Positions 27,507 to 37,963 are shown, counted from the first letter of the stretch. The stretch is DNA of 64,000 nucleotides from Lysobacteraceae bacterium (GCA_026005075.1 BPKJ01000004.1:255501-319500), one strand, 5' to 3'. Made by a program: numbers and translations. Notes: a model not told the origin generated them from the sequence alone.

Positions 27507-28142
27507 TCAGCCCCCACAGTGGCGCTGCACCAGCCTGCCGAGGCGCTCGGCCTCGGCCTCGGCCCGGCGTTGCGCATCGCCGATGCGGTTCCATGCCTCG
27601 CGCCGTGCTGCGTTCCGCTGGCTGCGGTACGCCTTGCAGGCGAGGGGGGCGGGAAGCGGCGCGCAGAGGTCCTCGATCAGGACCTCCCGCCGCGTGTCGC
27701 CGCCGGCCTCGCGCACGATGCGCCCTCCCCGCGCAAAGCGCCCAAGATCGCTTCCGGCCACCACCCAGTAGGGCACATAGCGGGGCCGCGGATCGTCCTG
27801 GGCCGCGTAGCGCCGTCGCCCCTCGTGATCCACGCATTCCCAGAGCGGCGGTGGATCGATGGCCGGCGGTTGCGGTTCGGCCACCGTGGCCACGGGCGCA
27901 TCGGCGGCGGGCGCCTCCTTCGGCGCCCCGTCTCGCGCCTCCGGCACCGGCGCGGGCGGGACCGCGATCGATCGCCGCGCCTGCTCCGCGCCCGGCGGAC
28001 AGGGCCGGTCCTGCAAGGCCAGCCGGCCCTTGGCGTCGACGCAACGAAACACCTCGACGCGTTCTCCGCCTGCGCTCGCCGGACGCGCGCCGGAAGCGGC
28101 TAAGCTGAGCCCCAGGCCCACCGCAGCGAGGATCCTGCCCAT
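27507..28142 (-). CDS. DUF4124-like secreted protein
   Basis: A 211-residue exported protein. Signal peptide [24 protein letters not shown] (cleavage about residue 24), then FRCVDAKGRLALQDRPCPPG, the DUF4124 pattern (aromatic-Arg-Cys-Val-Asp, then Gln-Asp-x-Pro-Cys). A Pro/Ala-rich linker follows (about 60-100), then a second similar block WECVDHEGRRRYAAQDDPRP, and a C-terminal helical, Arg-rich part ending in Cys (RHCGG). Function unknown. Start ATG 28142 has GGAAGG closely upstream. The start codon overlaps that of the divergent amidohydrolase gene (CATG 28140-28143). Confidence 0.75.
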   Translation of the reverse strand: MGRILAAVGLGLSLAASGARPASAGGERVEVFRCVDAKGRLALQDRPCPPGAEQARRSIAVPPAPVPEARDGAPKEAPAADAPVATVAEPQPPAIDPPPLWECVDHEGRRRYAAQDDPRPRYVPYWVVAGSDLGRFARGGRIVREAGGDTRREVLIEDLCAPLPAPLACKAYRSQRNAARREAWNRIGDAQRRAEAEAERLGRLVQRHCGG

Positions 28143-29715
28143 GTCCTTCCACCGCGCCACCATGCGGCGATTGTGCGCCCTTGCCGCCCTTGCCGTCGCC
28201 ACCACGGCCGGCGCCGCGATCCCCCCTGCACCCGAGCGGGACGAGGGCGAGGGGCCGTTTCCGCGCCTGATCCTGCGTGACGTGATGGTCGTCGACGGCA
28301 CCGGAGCACCGCCCTTCGGCCCCGCCGACCTGGTGATCGAGGGCAACACCATCGCCACGATCCGCGCCGCCAGCCAGGGCGGCCAGCGCCCCGAGGCCGG
28401 CGAGGGCGGTCGCACCTTGCAGCTGGCCGGGCACTACGTGCTGCCCGGGCTGGTCGACATGCACGGCCACATCGGCGGCGAGGAGCAGGGGGTGCCGGCC
28501 GAGTACGTGTACAAGCTTTGGCTGGCGCACGGCATCACCAGCGTCCGTGATCCCGGCTGCGGCAACGGGCTGGACTGGTGCGTGTCCGAGATGCGCCGCA
28601 GCGAGCGCAACCGGATCGCGGCACCCAGGATCTTTCCTTACGTCTTCTTCGGGGCCGGACGCGAGACGCCGATCTCGACCCCGGAGGAGGCACGCGACTG
28701 GGTCCGCACGGTCGCCCGGCGCGGGGCGCTGGGCATGAAGTGCTTCGGCGCCCGGCCGGATCTCCTCGAGGCCGCGTTCGAGGAACTCGCGAGGCTCGGC
28801 CTGCGCTCGGCCTGCCACCACGCCCAGCTGGATGTCGCCCGGGTCAACGTGCTCACCACGGCGCGCTGGGGCCTGACCACCGTCGAGCACTGGTACGGCC
28901 TGCCGGAGGCGCTGCTGGCCGAGCGCACCGTGCAGGACTATCCCGCCGACTACAACTATCTCGACGAGCAGCACCGGTTTGCCCAGGCCGGCCGCCTGTG
29001 GGCGCAGACCGCCCGCCGCGGCAGCCCCCGCTACGAGGCCGTGATCGGTGAGCTGCTGGAACGTGGCGTGGTGCTCGATCCGACGTTCAACATCTATGCC
29101 GCCACCCGCGATGTCATGCGCGAACGCGAGGCCGAATGGCACGAGACCTACACCTGGCCTGCCCTGTGGGAGTTCTTCACGCCCAGTCGCACGCGCCACG
29201 GCAGTTTCTTCTTCGACTGGGGCACCGAGGAGGAGCTCGCCTGGCGCGAGAACTACCGGCTCTGGATGGCCTTCGTCAACGACTTCAAGAACCGCGGCGG
29301 CAAGGTCACGGTCGGCTCCGACTCGGGCTACATCTACAAGGTCTACGGCTTTGGCACGATCCATGAGCTCGAGATGCTGCGGGAAGCCGGGTTTCATCCG
29401 CTCGAGGTGATCCGCGCGGCCACCCTGCACGGCGCCGAGGCGCTGGGTGCGGCGGACCGCATCGGCAGCATCGAGCGCGGCAAGCGTGCCGACCTGCTGA
29501 TCGTCCGCGGCAATCCGCTGGCCAACCTCAAGCTGCTCTACGCGACCGGCCATCCGCGGCTCGGCGCGGACGGCACGGTGGAACGGGTCGGCGGCGTCGC
29601 CTACACGATCAAGGACGGCATCCTCTACGACGCGCAGGCCCTGCGGGCCGAGGTGGCCGCCATGGTCGCCGCCGAGAAACGCCGGCGCGGGTGGACCCGA
29701 CTGCCGCGCCATTGA
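28141..29715 (+). CDS. Exported amidohydrolase-family metalloenzyme
   Basis: A 524-residue enzyme with signal peptide ([18 protein letters not shown], starting at residue 8 of this start). The amidohydrolase core has [13 protein letters not shown] (metal H-x-H at about 106), [18 protein letters not shown] (a Lys in the position of the usual carboxylated or metal-bridging residue), SACHHAQLD (His at about 222), TVEHWYG (His at about 246) and VGSDSGY (metal Asp at about 397). It resembles imidazolonepropionase/prolidase-like periplasmic amidohydrolases. The substrate is unknown. ATG 28141 has GAGGA 8 bases upstream; ATG 28162 is an alternative start that gives a more typical signal peptide. Confidence 0.85.
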   Translation: MSFHRATMRRLCALAALAVATTAGAAIPPAPERDEGEGPFPRLILRDVMVVDGTGAPPFGPADLVIEGNTIATIRAASQGGQRPEAGEGGRTLQLAGHYVLPGLVDMHGHIGGEEQGVPAEYVYKLWLAHGITSVRDPGCGNGLDWCVSEMRRSERNRIAAPRIFPYVFFGAGRETPISTPEEARDWVRTVARRGALGMKCFGARPDLLEAAFEELARLGLRSACHHAQLDVARVNVLTTARWGLTTVEHWYGLPEALLAERTVQDYPADYNYLDEQHRFAQAGRLWAQTARRGSPRYEAVIGELLERGVVLDPTFNIYAATRDVMREREAEWHETYTWPALWEFFTPSRTRHGSFFFDWGTEEELAWRENYRLWMAFVNDFKNRGGKVTVGSDSGYIYKVYGFGTIHELEMLREAGFHPLEVIRAATLHGAEALGAADRIGSIERGKRADLLIVRGNPLANLKLLYATGHPRLGADGTVERVGGVAYTIKDGILYDAQALRAEVAAMVAAEKRRRGWTRLPRH

Positions 29716-29756
29716 ACCCTTCACGACACGACGTCCTCCCGAGCCGCAGGGCCGAC

Positions 29757-31487
29757 ATGCACGATCTCTCCCTCGCCGAACAGGCCAGCACGCTGATCCG
29801 CGACGGCTTTGCGGACTACCACGCCCGCTTCGCCGCGATCACCCGGCGCGCACGGCGTCGCTTCGAGGAGCGCGACTGGGCGGCGGCGCGCAGCGATGCG
29901 GTCGAGCGCATCGAACTCTATGACCGCTGCATCCGGGAGACCACGGAACGGCTTGCGGCGCTGCTCGGCCCGCACCGCACCGACCGCGATCTCTGGCGCG
30001 CCATCCGCAACGGCTACGCCGCACTGGTGGCCGACCTGATCGATCAGGAGCTGTACAAGACCTTCTTCAACACCCTGTCGCGGCGAACCCACCGCATCCG
30101 CGGCGTGGACCCGGAGATCGAGTTCGTCGCCCTCGACATCGAGCCGACCGACCGCATCACCGAGCCGGTGGCGAGGCACGCCTACGCGGCCGCCTCGTCG
30201 CTGGAGAGGACGCTGCGGACGCTGCTCGAGGACTACCGCTTCGACGTGCCCTACGCCCACCCCGAACGCTGCGCCGCCCGCCTCGCCAGGGCGCTGGAGG
30301 CGCAGCTCGCCGAGTGGGGCGAGCAGCCGGTGGTGGCGCTGGAGATGCTGCAGACCGTGTTCTACCGCGAGCGCCGCGCCTACCTCGTGGGCCGGGTCTT
30401 CGGCGAGAAGCGGTTCGCGCCCTGCGTGATCGCCCTGGTCAACTCCGAGCAGGGGATTCGCGCCGATGCGCTGCTGACCCGGCGCGAGCACATCGCCGTG
30501 CTGTTCGGCTACACCCGCAGCTATTTCCACGCCGACCTTCCCACCGTCGGCGATGCGGTGGTGTTCCTGCGCACCCTGCTCCCGCGCAAGCCGGTGGACG
30601 AGCTCTACACCGTCCTTGGCCGGGCCAAGCAGGGCAAGACCGAGCGCTACCGGCATTTCTTCCGCCACCTCGGCCATGCCCGCGACGAGCACTTCGTCCA
30701 CGCCGAGGGCGAGCGCGGCATGGTGATGCTGGTCTTCACGCTGCCGTCCTACCCGCTGGTCTTCAAGCTGATCCGTGACCGTTTCGCCTACCCGAAGAAC
30801 GTCGCCCGCGAGGAGGTCGAGGCCAAGTACCGTCTCGTCTTCCACCATGACCGCGTCGGTCGCCTCGTGGACGCCCAGGAGTTCCGTTTCCTGCGCTTCC
30901 GCAAGGCCCAGTTCGAGCCGGCGCTGCTGCAGGAGCTGATCGAGGGATGCCGGGCGAGTGTCCTCGACGAGGGCGAGGATCTGGTCATCACCCACTGTTA
31001 CGTCGAGCGTCGCCTGCGTCCGCTCAACCTCTACATCCGGGAGGTGGGCACCGAGGATGCGATCCGCGCCGTGATCGACTACGGGCAGGCGATCAAGGAC
31101 CTCGCCCGCAGCAACATCTTCCCCGGCGATCTGCTGCTGAAGAACTTCGGTATCTCGCGCACGGGACGGGCGATCTTCTACGACTACGACGAGCTGTGCC
31201 TGGTCACCGACTGCCGGTTCCGGACCATGCCCGCTCCGCGCAGCGAGGACGAGGAACTGCACCACGGAGCCTGGTTCCACGTCGGCGAGAACGACGTCTT
31301 TCCCGAGCAGTTTCCGCGCTTCCTCGGCCTCGCCCCGCACCTCCTGCAGGCGCTGATGGAGGCCCATGGCGAGATCTTCGACGTGCGCTGGTGGCGCGAG
31401 GTGCAGGAGCGCCTGCACAGCGGAGGCTATGCCGACATCCCCCCCTACTACGACGACCTCCGGCTTGCGGAGGACGCGCTGCCGTAG
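29757..31487 (+). CDS. aceK: Isocitrate dehydrogenase kinase/phosphatase
   Basis: A 576-residue bifunctional enzyme (family length about 578) that phosphorylates and dephosphorylates isocitrate dehydrogenase, directing carbon into the glyoxylate shunt on acetate or fatty acids. Regulatory half to about 310 ([28 protein letters not shown]), then the kinase/phosphatase half: [31 protein letters not shown] with the ATP-binding Lys, [11 protein letters not shown] with the catalytic Asp, and FYDYDELC with the metal Asp. The aceA/aceB genes are not nearby; the acs gene at 46086 fits the same metabolism. Confidence 0.96.
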   Translation: MHDLSLAEQASTLIRDGFADYHARFAAITRRARRRFEERDWAAARSDAVERIELYDRCIRETTERLAALLGPHRTDRDLWRAIRNGYAALVADLIDQELYKTFFNTLSRRTHRIRGVDPEIEFVALDIEPTDRITEPVARHAYAAASSLERTLRTLLEDYRFDVPYAHPERCAARLARALEAQLAEWGEQPVVALEMLQTVFYRERRAYLVGRVFGEKRFAPCVIALVNSEQGIRADALLTRREHIAVLFGYTRSYFHADLPTVGDAVVFLRTLLPRKPVDELYTVLGRAKQGKTERYRHFFRHLGHARDEHFVHAEGERGMVMLVFTLPSYPLVFKLIRDRFAYPKNVAREEVEAKYRLVFHHDRVGRLVDAQEFRFLRFRKAQFEPALLQELIEGCRASVLDEGEDLVITHCYVERRLRPLNLYIREVGTEDAIRAVIDYGQAIKDLARSNIFPGDLLLKNFGISRTGRAIFYDYDELCLVTDCRFRTMPAPRSEDEELHHGAWFHVGENDVFPEQFPRFLGLAPHLLQALMEAHGEIFDVRWWREVQERLHSGGYADIPPYYDDLRLAEDALP

Positions 31488-31531
31488 ACGACCGTTCCCG
31501 CCGGTGCTTCCGGCGGCCTGGTGCTGCCGGT

Positions 31532-31559
31532 TTGCCCTGGCCCGCGCGCCCGGCATAAT
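31532..31559 (+). promoter_or_regulatory. Putative promoter of the CorB-type transporter gene
   Basis: TTGCCC (31532-31537), 16-base spacer, CATAAT (31554-31559), 67 bases before the ATG at 31627. Confidence 0.45.
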
Positions 31560-31626
31560 CGTCCGTCCATCCCTGCCTGCACGAGGGCCCCCTGACCGCG
31601 CCCTTCCCGGCGTCGCGGTCGCCACC

Positions 31627-32904
31627 ATGAACGACCTGCCTCTAGGCCTGCTGTTCGGCGCCCTTTTCGTCCTGCTGTGCTGCTCGGCGTTCTTCTCCGG
31701 CTCCGAGACGGCGCTGATGGCGCTCAACCGCTACCGGCTCCTGCATCTTGCCCGCGAGGGCCACCGCGGCGCGCAGCTGGCGATGCGACTGCTGCAGCAG
31801 CCCGACCGCCTGATCGGGCTCATCCTCCTCGGCAACAACTTCGTCAACATCCTCGCCTCGGCGCTGGCGACGCTGGCCTTCGTGCGCATCGCCGGCGAGA
31901 GCGGCGTGCTGGTGGCCACGGTGGTGATGACCGTGGTGGTCCTGATCTTCGCCGAGGTCGCGCCCAAGACGCTGGCAGCCTTCCGGCCCGAACGCATCGC
32001 CCTGCCCGCCAGCCATGTGCTCTGGCCGCTGCTGCAGCTGCTCTACCCGCTGGTCAGGGTGATCAACCTCCTCGCCTCCGGCGTGCTGCGGCTGCTCGGG
32101 CATCGCGGCGGCAAGCCTGCCGAGGAGGCCCTCGGCCCGGAGGAGCTTCGCACCCTGCTCGAGGAAGGCGGCCCGCTGCTGCCCGAGCGCCACCGCAAGA
32201 TGCTCCTCAACCTGCTTGCCCTCGAGGAAGCCCGGGTCGAGGACATCATGGTGCCGCGCAACGAGATTCGCAGCATCGACCTCGACCTTCCCCCCGCGCA
32301 GCTGCGCCAGGAGCTGGCGCAGTTCCCCTACGGTCGCGCGGTGGTGCACCGGGGAGGCATCGACAACGTGCTCGGCATCCTCAACCTGCGCAGCCTGCTG
32401 TCCCTGGAGCGCCCCGGCGAACTGGATGCGCGGGCCATCGAGGCCCGCCTGCGCAAGCCCTATTTCGTGCCCGAGGGCACGCGGCTCACCCAGCAGCTGA
32501 TGGAGTTCCAGCGCCAGCAGCGGCGCTCGGGCCTGGTGGTCGACGAGTACGGCGACATCGTCGGCCTGATCACCCTGGCCGACATCCTCGAGGAAATCGT
32601 CGGCGAGTTCACCAGCGCCCCCTCGCACAGCATCCGCAGGATCGAACGGCTGCCCGATGGCAGCGTGCTGGTGGACGGGCGCATCTCCCTGCACAGCCTC
32701 AACCGCCGCATGGGCTGGGAACTGCCGACCGACTCGGCCAACACGCTGTCCGGGTTGATCGTCGAGCAGCTGGAAAGCCTGCCCGCCCCCGGACAGCAGG
32801 CGATCGTGTGCGGCCTTTCGATGCGCTTCGAGACGGTCGAGGACAACGTGGTCCGTCTGGTCCGGATCGAGCCGCCGCCCCGCACGGGCGGGGACACCGA
32901 TTGA
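31627..32904 (+). CDS. CNNM/CorB-type (HlyC/CorC family) membrane transporter
   Basis: A 425-residue protein: DUF21/CNNM membrane domain with three to four segments (about 5-27, 58-80, 90-112, 130-150) and FFSGSETALMALNRYRLLHL and GNNFVNILASALAT motifs; two CBS domains (about 195-320, VEDIMVPRNEI and GLVVDEYGDIVGLITLADIL); and the C-terminal CorC_HlyC domain (about 340-420, GRISLHSLNRRMGWELPT). The family handles Mg2+/Co2+ efflux or balance. Start ATG 31627 fits the family. No strong SD is seen. Confidence 0.92.
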   Translation: MNDLPLGLLFGALFVLLCCSAFFSGSETALMALNRYRLLHLAREGHRGAQLAMRLLQQPDRLIGLILLGNNFVNILASALATLAFVRIAGESGVLVATVVMTVVVLIFAEVAPKTLAAFRPERIALPASHVLWPLLQLLYPLVRVINLLASGVLRLLGHRGGKPAEEALGPEELRTLLEEGGPLLPERHRKMLLNLLALEEARVEDIMVPRNEIRSIDLDLPPAQLRQELAQFPYGRAVVHRGGIDNVLGILNLRSLLSLERPGELDARAIEARLRKPYFVPEGTRLTQQLMEFQRQQRRSGLVVDEYGDIVGLITLADILEEIVGEFTSAPSHSIRRIERLPDGSVLVDGRISLHSLNRRMGWELPTDSANTLSGLIVEQLESLPAPGQQAIVCGLSMRFETVEDNVVRLVRIEPPPRTGGDTD

Positions 32905-32929
32905 GCAGGCCATGACCCGGAAAAGAACA

Positions 32930-32960
32930 ACCCCGCCGGTGAGGGGGGCACCGGCGGGGT
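32930..32960 (+). terminator. Strong hairpin after the CorB-type gene
   Basis: ACCCCGCCGGTG (32930-32941) pairs with CACCGGCGGGGT (32949-32960), a 12-bp perfect stem with loop AGGGGGG. The downstream tract is G-rich, not T-rich, so termination without Rho is doubtful. Confidence 0.5.
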
Positions 32961-33136
32961 CGGGGGGGCCGGGACACGGCAGGGGAGGACCGTTGTCCCG
33001 ATAGATTCACTCTTTAGGGGGGGAGGAGTGAATCCGCGGACGGCGTTGCACCGTCCACGCGGATAGACTAGCGGCGTGGCCGGAAAGTTCAGTGACGCAG
33101 TTCCGGTTTGCGCCGCTGGATTCACTGCGCATTCAG

Positions 33137-33174
33137 CCCTGAAAGCCGCTTGGCACAAGGCTTTCAGGGTTTTT
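33137..33174 (+). terminator. Rho-independent terminator
   Basis: CCCTGAAAGCC (33137-33147) and GGCTTTCAGGG (33159-33169) form an 11-bp perfect stem with an 11-base loop, followed by TTTTT (33170-33174). It is the best classical terminator in the window. It ends plus-strand transcription 233 bases after the CorB-type gene; the convergent esterase gene ends 3 bases beyond. Confidence 0.9.
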
Positions 33175-33176
33175 CC

Positions 33177-33935
33177 CTAAGCTTGCGCCGGACCTTCCGT
33201 CAGTCTCGCCACGAGCTCGCCGGCCCAGTCGGCGCAGGCGGCCGCCCCGGGGTGGAATCCGTCCGCGGCGAATGCCTCCGGAGCGGGGGTGAGGGCGATA
33301 GGCAAGTGCCGGGACGGGGGCCACATGGCCAGCACGCCGGCCGCCACCGCATCGAGCTGGGCGGCGCGCAGACCGAGCCAGTGCCGCAGCGGGGGCGGCA
33401 GGAGCGGAAAGCACTGCAAGGGCGGGATCCCCACATGCAGCAGCAAGGCCTGCGGCGACCAGTGCCTGAGGTCCGCGCACAGGGCTTGCAGATCCCGCCG
33501 GAAACGGGACCGGGGCCGCAGCCCGGTGACATCGTTGACGCCGAGGCTGAGCAGCACCAGATCCGCCGGCTCGAGCTCGTCGCGCAGGCCGCGGAAGGCG
33601 CGGTGCACGGCCTCGGCATCCGCGCCGTTGCGACCGATCGCCCGCCAGCGCACGCGGCGGCCCTGGCGCGCGGCCAGCTCGCGGGCCAGCGCACCCGGCA
33701 ACGCCCGCTCGAGCCGGTCCACGCCGACGCCGGCGACGATGGAGTCCCCCAGCGCCAGAAGGCGCAGGATCGGCCCCGTCCCGACCTCGCCCCGGTCCGC
33801 TCCGGCCGCCGGCTCGAACCTCGGCGCGCGCCGGCGCACGCGGATGCCCTGGATCGCCACCAGCGGCAATCCCGCCCAGAACAGCAGCGAGCGCGGATCC
33901 CAGCGCCGCCCCTGCGCTGCGCCCTGCGTGTTCAC
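33177..33935 (-). CDS. SGNH/GDSL-type hydrolase
   Basis: A 252-residue esterase/lipase-like protein. Block I ALGDSIVAGVGV (GDS at about 63-65), block II-like Gly in NGADAEA, block III SLGVNDVTGL (G-x-N-D), and block V DGFHPGAAA with the catalytic Asp and His. A hydrophobic N-terminal stretch (SLLFWAGLPLVAIQG, about 17-30) suggests a membrane anchor or signal. The GTG start (33935) overlaps the prlC stop as GTGA, so the two genes are translationally coupled. It ends 3 bases from the T-tract of the terminator. Confidence 0.88.
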   Translation of the reverse strand: MNTQGAAQGRRWDPRSLLFWAGLPLVAIQGIRVRRRAPRFEPAAGADRGEVGTGPILRLLALGDSIVAGVGVDRLERALPGALARELAARQGRRVRWRAIGRNGADAEAVHRAFRGLRDELEPADLVLLSLGVNDVTGLRPRSRFRRDLQALCADLRHWSPQALLLHVGIPPLQCFPLLPPPLRHWLGLRAAQLDAVAAGVLAMWPPSRHLPIALTPAPEAFAADGFHPGAAACADWAGELVARLTEGPAQA

Positions 33936-35977
33936 GCAAGCAGCCCGTAGCTGCGCAGGAGGGCGCGGGCGTCGGGCTCCCGCCCGCGGAAGGCGACGAA
34001 GCTCTCCAGCGCCGGGCGCGAGCCGCCGACCGCCAGGATCTCGCGACGGAAGCGCTGGCCGGTCGCGGCGTCGAACAGTCCGGCCTCCTCGAAGGCAGCG
34101 AAGGCATCGGCGCTGAGCACCTCGGCCCAGAGGTAGCTGTAGTAGCCGGCCGCGTAGCCGCCCGAGAACACGTGGGTGAAGGCATGTGGAAACCGGTGCC
34201 ACGCCGGGGGCTGCACCACCGCGACCTCGGCGCGGACCTCGTCGAGCAGCTCCAGCGCCCGCGCTCCACGGGCCGGGTCGTACTCGAGGTGGAGGCGAAA
34301 ATCGAACAGCGCGAACTCCAGCTGCCGGACCAGGAACAGGCCGGCATGGAAGTGCCGTGCGGCCAGCATGCGGGCGAACAGTTCCTCGGGCAGCGGCTGG
34401 CCGGTGTCGACGTGGCGGGCGAACAGGTCGAGGCTGGGCCGCTGCCAGCAGAAGTTCTCCATGAACTGGCTCGGCAGCTCGACCGCGTCCCACTCGACGC
34501 CGTGGATGCCGGCCACCCCCGGCCAGTCGACCTCGGTCAGCATGTGATGCAGCCCGTGCCCGAACTCGTGGAACAGCGTGATCACGTCGTCGTGCGTGAG
34601 CAGCGCCGGACGGCCGGCGGCCGCGGGCGGGAAGTTGCAGGTGAGGAAGGCCACCGGGAGCTGGCCCCGCTCGGCGAAGCGCGAGCGGCACACGTCCATC
34701 CACGCTCCGCCACGCTTGCCCGCACGTGCGCGGTGGTCGAGGTAGAAACCGGCGCGCACCGTGCCGTCGGGATCGACCACGTCGTAGAAGACCACCTCGG
34801 GATCCCAAACATCGACCCCCGGGCGCTCGCGGAAGCCCACCCCCAGCACCCTGCCGGCGATCGCGAACAGGCCATCGAGCACGGCGGGCAGGGGAAAGTA
34901 GGGCTTGAGATCCTCCTCGCTGAAGCGGAAACGCTGGTGGCGCAGGCGCTCGGCGGCGAACGCGATGTCCCAGGGCGCAAGATCGTCGATGCCCAGCTCC
35001 GCGGCGGCGAAGTCGCGCAGCTCGGCGAGCTCCCGCTGCGCCACCGGACGCGCCCGCGCGGCGAGTTCGCGCAGGAAGCCGAGCACGCGCTCGGGCGAGC
35101 CGGCCATGCGGTCGTCGAGGGCGAGCTCGGCGGCGTTGGCAAAGCCGAGCAGGCGCGCGGCCTCGTGCCGCAACGCGAGGATGCGCTCGATCCGAGCCGA
35201 GTTGTCGAAGCGGCCGGCCTGCGGTCCCTGGTCCGAGGCCCGGGTGTGGTAGGCGGTGTAGACCTCCTCGCGCAGGCGCCGGTCCTCGGCGTGGGTGAGG
35301 ATGGCCTGCACCGCAGGCCCCTTGAGGGTGGCGAGGTGTCCGGACTGGCCGCGTTCGGCCGCCATCGCGGCCAGCAGTTCGCGCGCGGACCGCGGCAGGC
35401 CGGATAGTTCCTCCTCCGCGAGCGGCCGGGTCCATGCATCGGTCGCGTCCAGCACCGCCTCCTCGAAGGCGGTGGCGAGCGCCGACAGCTCGCTCTGGAT
35501 GGCGCGGAACCGCTCGCGCGCCGCGCCCTCGAGCGCAACGCCGGCGTGCTGGAAATCCCGCAGCCGGTCGAGCACGAGGCTCTGGCGGGCACGGTCGAGC
35601 CGTTCGAAATCGGCGGCCTCGCGCACCGCCCGCACCTTGGCGTGCAGCGCCCGGTTCTGCCCGAGCTCGGTATGGAACTCGGTCAGCGCCTGCTCGCCCC
35701 GCGCATGGACCTCGCGGAGCTCCGGACTGTCCTTGACCGCGTGCAGGTGGGACACCGGCGCCCAGCTCCGCGCGATCGCATCCTCGACCCGCTCCAGCGG
35801 CGCGATGACCGTATCGAAACCGGCCGGGACGGCATCCCCGGAGAGGCGCTGCACTTCCTGCCGCGCCTCGTGCAGGCGCAGCTCCAGGGCGGGCAGCACG
35901 TGTTCGGGACGGATCCTCGAGAAGGCGGGAAGCCGTGCATCCTCCAGCAGCGGATTGGTCGTGTGCGGGTCGATCAT
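33932..35977 (-). CDS. prlC: Oligopeptidase A (M3 metallopeptidase)
   Basis: A 681-residue cytoplasmic zinc endopeptidase that degrades oligopeptides, including cleaved signal peptides. Thermolysin-like motif TLFHEFGHGLHHML at about residue 465 (HEFGH), upstream block PVAFLTCNFPPAAAGRPAL, the EWDAVELPSQFMENFCW segment with the third metal ligand (Glu), and the C-terminal GYAAGYYSYLWAEVLSAD. The N-terminus NPLLEDARLPAFSRIRPEHV matches OpdA. ATG 35977 is chosen over the longer frame (to 36016), which lacks family similarity. Overlaps the SGNH gene by 4 bases. Confidence 0.95.
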   Translation of the reverse strand: MIDPHTTNPLLEDARLPAFSRIRPEHVLPALELRLHEARQEVQRLSGDAVPAGFDTVIAPLERVEDAIARSWAPVSHLHAVKDSPELREVHARGEQALTEFHTELGQNRALHAKVRAVREAADFERLDRARQSLVLDRLRDFQHAGVALEGAARERFRAIQSELSALATAFEEAVLDATDAWTRPLAEEELSGLPRSARELLAAMAAERGQSGHLATLKGPAVQAILTHAEDRRLREEVYTAYHTRASDQGPQAGRFDNSARIERILALRHEAARLLGFANAAELALDDRMAGSPERVLGFLRELAARARPVAQRELAELRDFAAAELGIDDLAPWDIAFAAERLRHQRFRFSEEDLKPYFPLPAVLDGLFAIAGRVLGVGFRERPGVDVWDPEVVFYDVVDPDGTVRAGFYLDHRARAGKRGGAWMDVCRSRFAERGQLPVAFLTCNFPPAAAGRPALLTHDDVITLFHEFGHGLHHMLTEVDWPGVAGIHGVEWDAVELPSQFMENFCWQRPSLDLFARHVDTGQPLPEELFARMLAARHFHAGLFLVRQLEFALFDFRLHLEYDPARGARALELLDEVRAEVAVVQPPAWHRFPHAFTHVFSGGYAAGYYSYLWAEVLSADAFAAFEEAGLFDAATGQRFRREILAVGGSRPALESFVAFRGREPDARALLRSYGLLA

Positions 35978-36071
35978 CCTGGTTTCATGGGCCGTGAAGG
36001 GGCACCAAGGATGCAACCGAAGCGACCCCGAGGGCTACACTGGACCGCACCCCATCGGGAGGAATCAGGGC

Positions 36072-37821
36072 ATGAGCGGCTTCGGCGAGCGGGTCCGTCG
36101 CAAGGTGCTCGAAGCCCTGTCCGAGCAACCGCTGTTCGCGGACATGCCGCCGCCCGCGCTGGAAGCCCTGGCCGACCAGATCGAGTGGTTCGCCCTGGGT
36201 GGGGGACGCCTGCTGTTCGAGCAGGGCGAGGACTCCGACGGCATGTATCTGCTGGTCCACGGGCGCCTCGGCGCGAGCCGGCGGCAGCCGGACGGCAGCC
36301 TGCGCCAGCTCGGCACCATCGGACCGGGGGAGACCGTCGGCGAGACCGGGCTGCTCGCCAGCCAGCCCCGCAACGCGCGGGTGGTGGCCCTGCGCGACTG
36401 CGAGCTGCTGTACCTGCCCCGACGCGGCTTCGAGGAACTGGCCCGCCGCCACCCGGAGGTCGTGCTTCGCCTCGCGCAGATGGCGCTGCGACGGAGCTAC
36501 GCCAGCACGGCGCAGAACGAGCGCCTGGCCTGCTTTGCGCTGGTTCCCGGCCACGCCGGGGTGGATGCCGCCGACTTTGCGCGAAGGTTCATGGCGGCGC
36601 TCGGCGGCGACGGGCGGATCGAGCTCATCGACGCTGCCCGTGGCCGGGATCGTCCCTCGTCCTGGTTTGCCGTCTGCGAGGCAGCCTGCCGGCACCTCGT
36701 CTACGTCGGCGACGAGGATCCGGTCTGGCGGGAACGCTGCATCCGCCAGAGCGACTGCGTGCTGGTGCTCGCCGATGCCCGGCGCCCGGCCGAGCTCTGC
36801 CCGCCGCTGCCGCTGCCGCGCCACGACCCCGCCTTGCCGGTGCACCTCGTCCTGCTGCAGGAAGGGGATCCTCGGCCGGGGCGCACCGCGGCCTGGCTGG
36901 AGCGGCTGCCCCAGGGACGCGCCCACCACCACGTCCGTACCGATGCGGACATCGCCCGGCTGGTGCGCAGGCTGACCCAGAAGGGGTGTCGGCCTGGTGC
37001 TCTCCGGGGGCGGAGCACGTGGCTTCGCCCACCTCGGCGTGATCCGCGCGCTGCGCGAGCACGGCTGGACCTTCGACTACGTCGGCGGCACCAGCATCGG
37101 CGCCATCATCGGCGCCGGCATCGCCTGCGATTGGGACGATGCGACCCTGCACGAGGTCTACCGGCGTGCCTTCGTCCTCACCAACCCGCTGTCCGACTGG
37201 ACCCTGCCGCTGGTCGCCCTGCGCTCGGGACGCAGCGTCGTGCGCAGGCTGCGCGAGGCGTTCGGGGAGCGCGACATCGAGGACCTGCCGCTGCCCTTCT
37301 TCTGTGTCTCCAGCAACCTCACCGAGGGTGCGGTCGAGGTCCACGAGCGGGGCCTGCTCTGGCGGGCGCTGCGCGCCAGCAGCGCCATCCCCGGCATCCT
37401 GCCCCCGCTCTTCCACGACGGTCAGGTGCTGGTCGACGGCGGCCTGATCGACAACCTGCCGGTCGCGCCCATGCGCCAGCGCGTCTCCGGCCCCATCGTC
37501 GCCAGCGACGTCGGCGGCGAGTACCGCCTGCCGGCCCCGTTCGACGAGGATCATGGCCCGCCCTGGTGGAAGCTCCTGCCGGAACTCTTCGGCCCCCGCC
37601 GGCGGCCCGGCATCATGCAGATCCTGCTGCGCTCGGGCATGGTCAACTCCGCGCTGAGCACGCAGCGTGCCCGCAAGCTGTGCCGGATGCTGTTCATGCC
37701 GCCGCTGGAGGGCATCGAGCTGCTCGACTGGAGCGGCTTCGAGCGTGCCGTGCAGGCAGGGTACGAATACGCCTGCCGCCGCCTCGAGGGCGTGCCTCCA
37801 CCGGGATTGAACGACGACTGA
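36072..37821 (+). CDS. NTE-like patatin phospholipase with cyclic-nucleotide-binding domain (apparent frameshift)
   Basis: The first part (from ATG 36072, SD GGGAGGA) carries a cNMP-binding domain (LFADMPPPALEALADQIEW, LLFEQGEDSDGMYLLVHGRL, PGETVGETGLLASQPRNARV) and an NTE-type linker region (PLPLPRHDPALPVHLVLLQ). It shifts frame at the GGGG run 36983-36986. The patatin domain follows in frame from GVGLVLSGGGARGFAHLGV, with oxyanion loop GGGARG, nucleophile elbow G-T-S-I-G, and the catalytic Asp in VDGGLIDNLPV. Removing one G fuses both parts into about 582 residues, the size of bacterial NTE-like lysophospholipases. Probably membrane-associated phospholipid deacylation. A TACACT hexamer at 36036-36041 may be the -10. 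Confidence 0.85.
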
Positions 37822-37963
37822 ACCGGTTGCGGTGAACGCGGGCACGCGGAGCCGGTCGACGCGATCATGGCAGGCCGCACGGCCCGCCCTGCGGGAACGA
37901 ATCCCCGGCAACGGGGTCGCAAGGCGGCCAAGGCCCCCGTTCGCTGCCCGAGGTAAGCCCCGC

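Noticed and set aside
32961-33136. A complete sRNA gene with its own promoter
   Set aside because: Hairpins and a terminator are present but no convincing -35/-10 pair with correct spacing was found, so it is listed only as a candidate.
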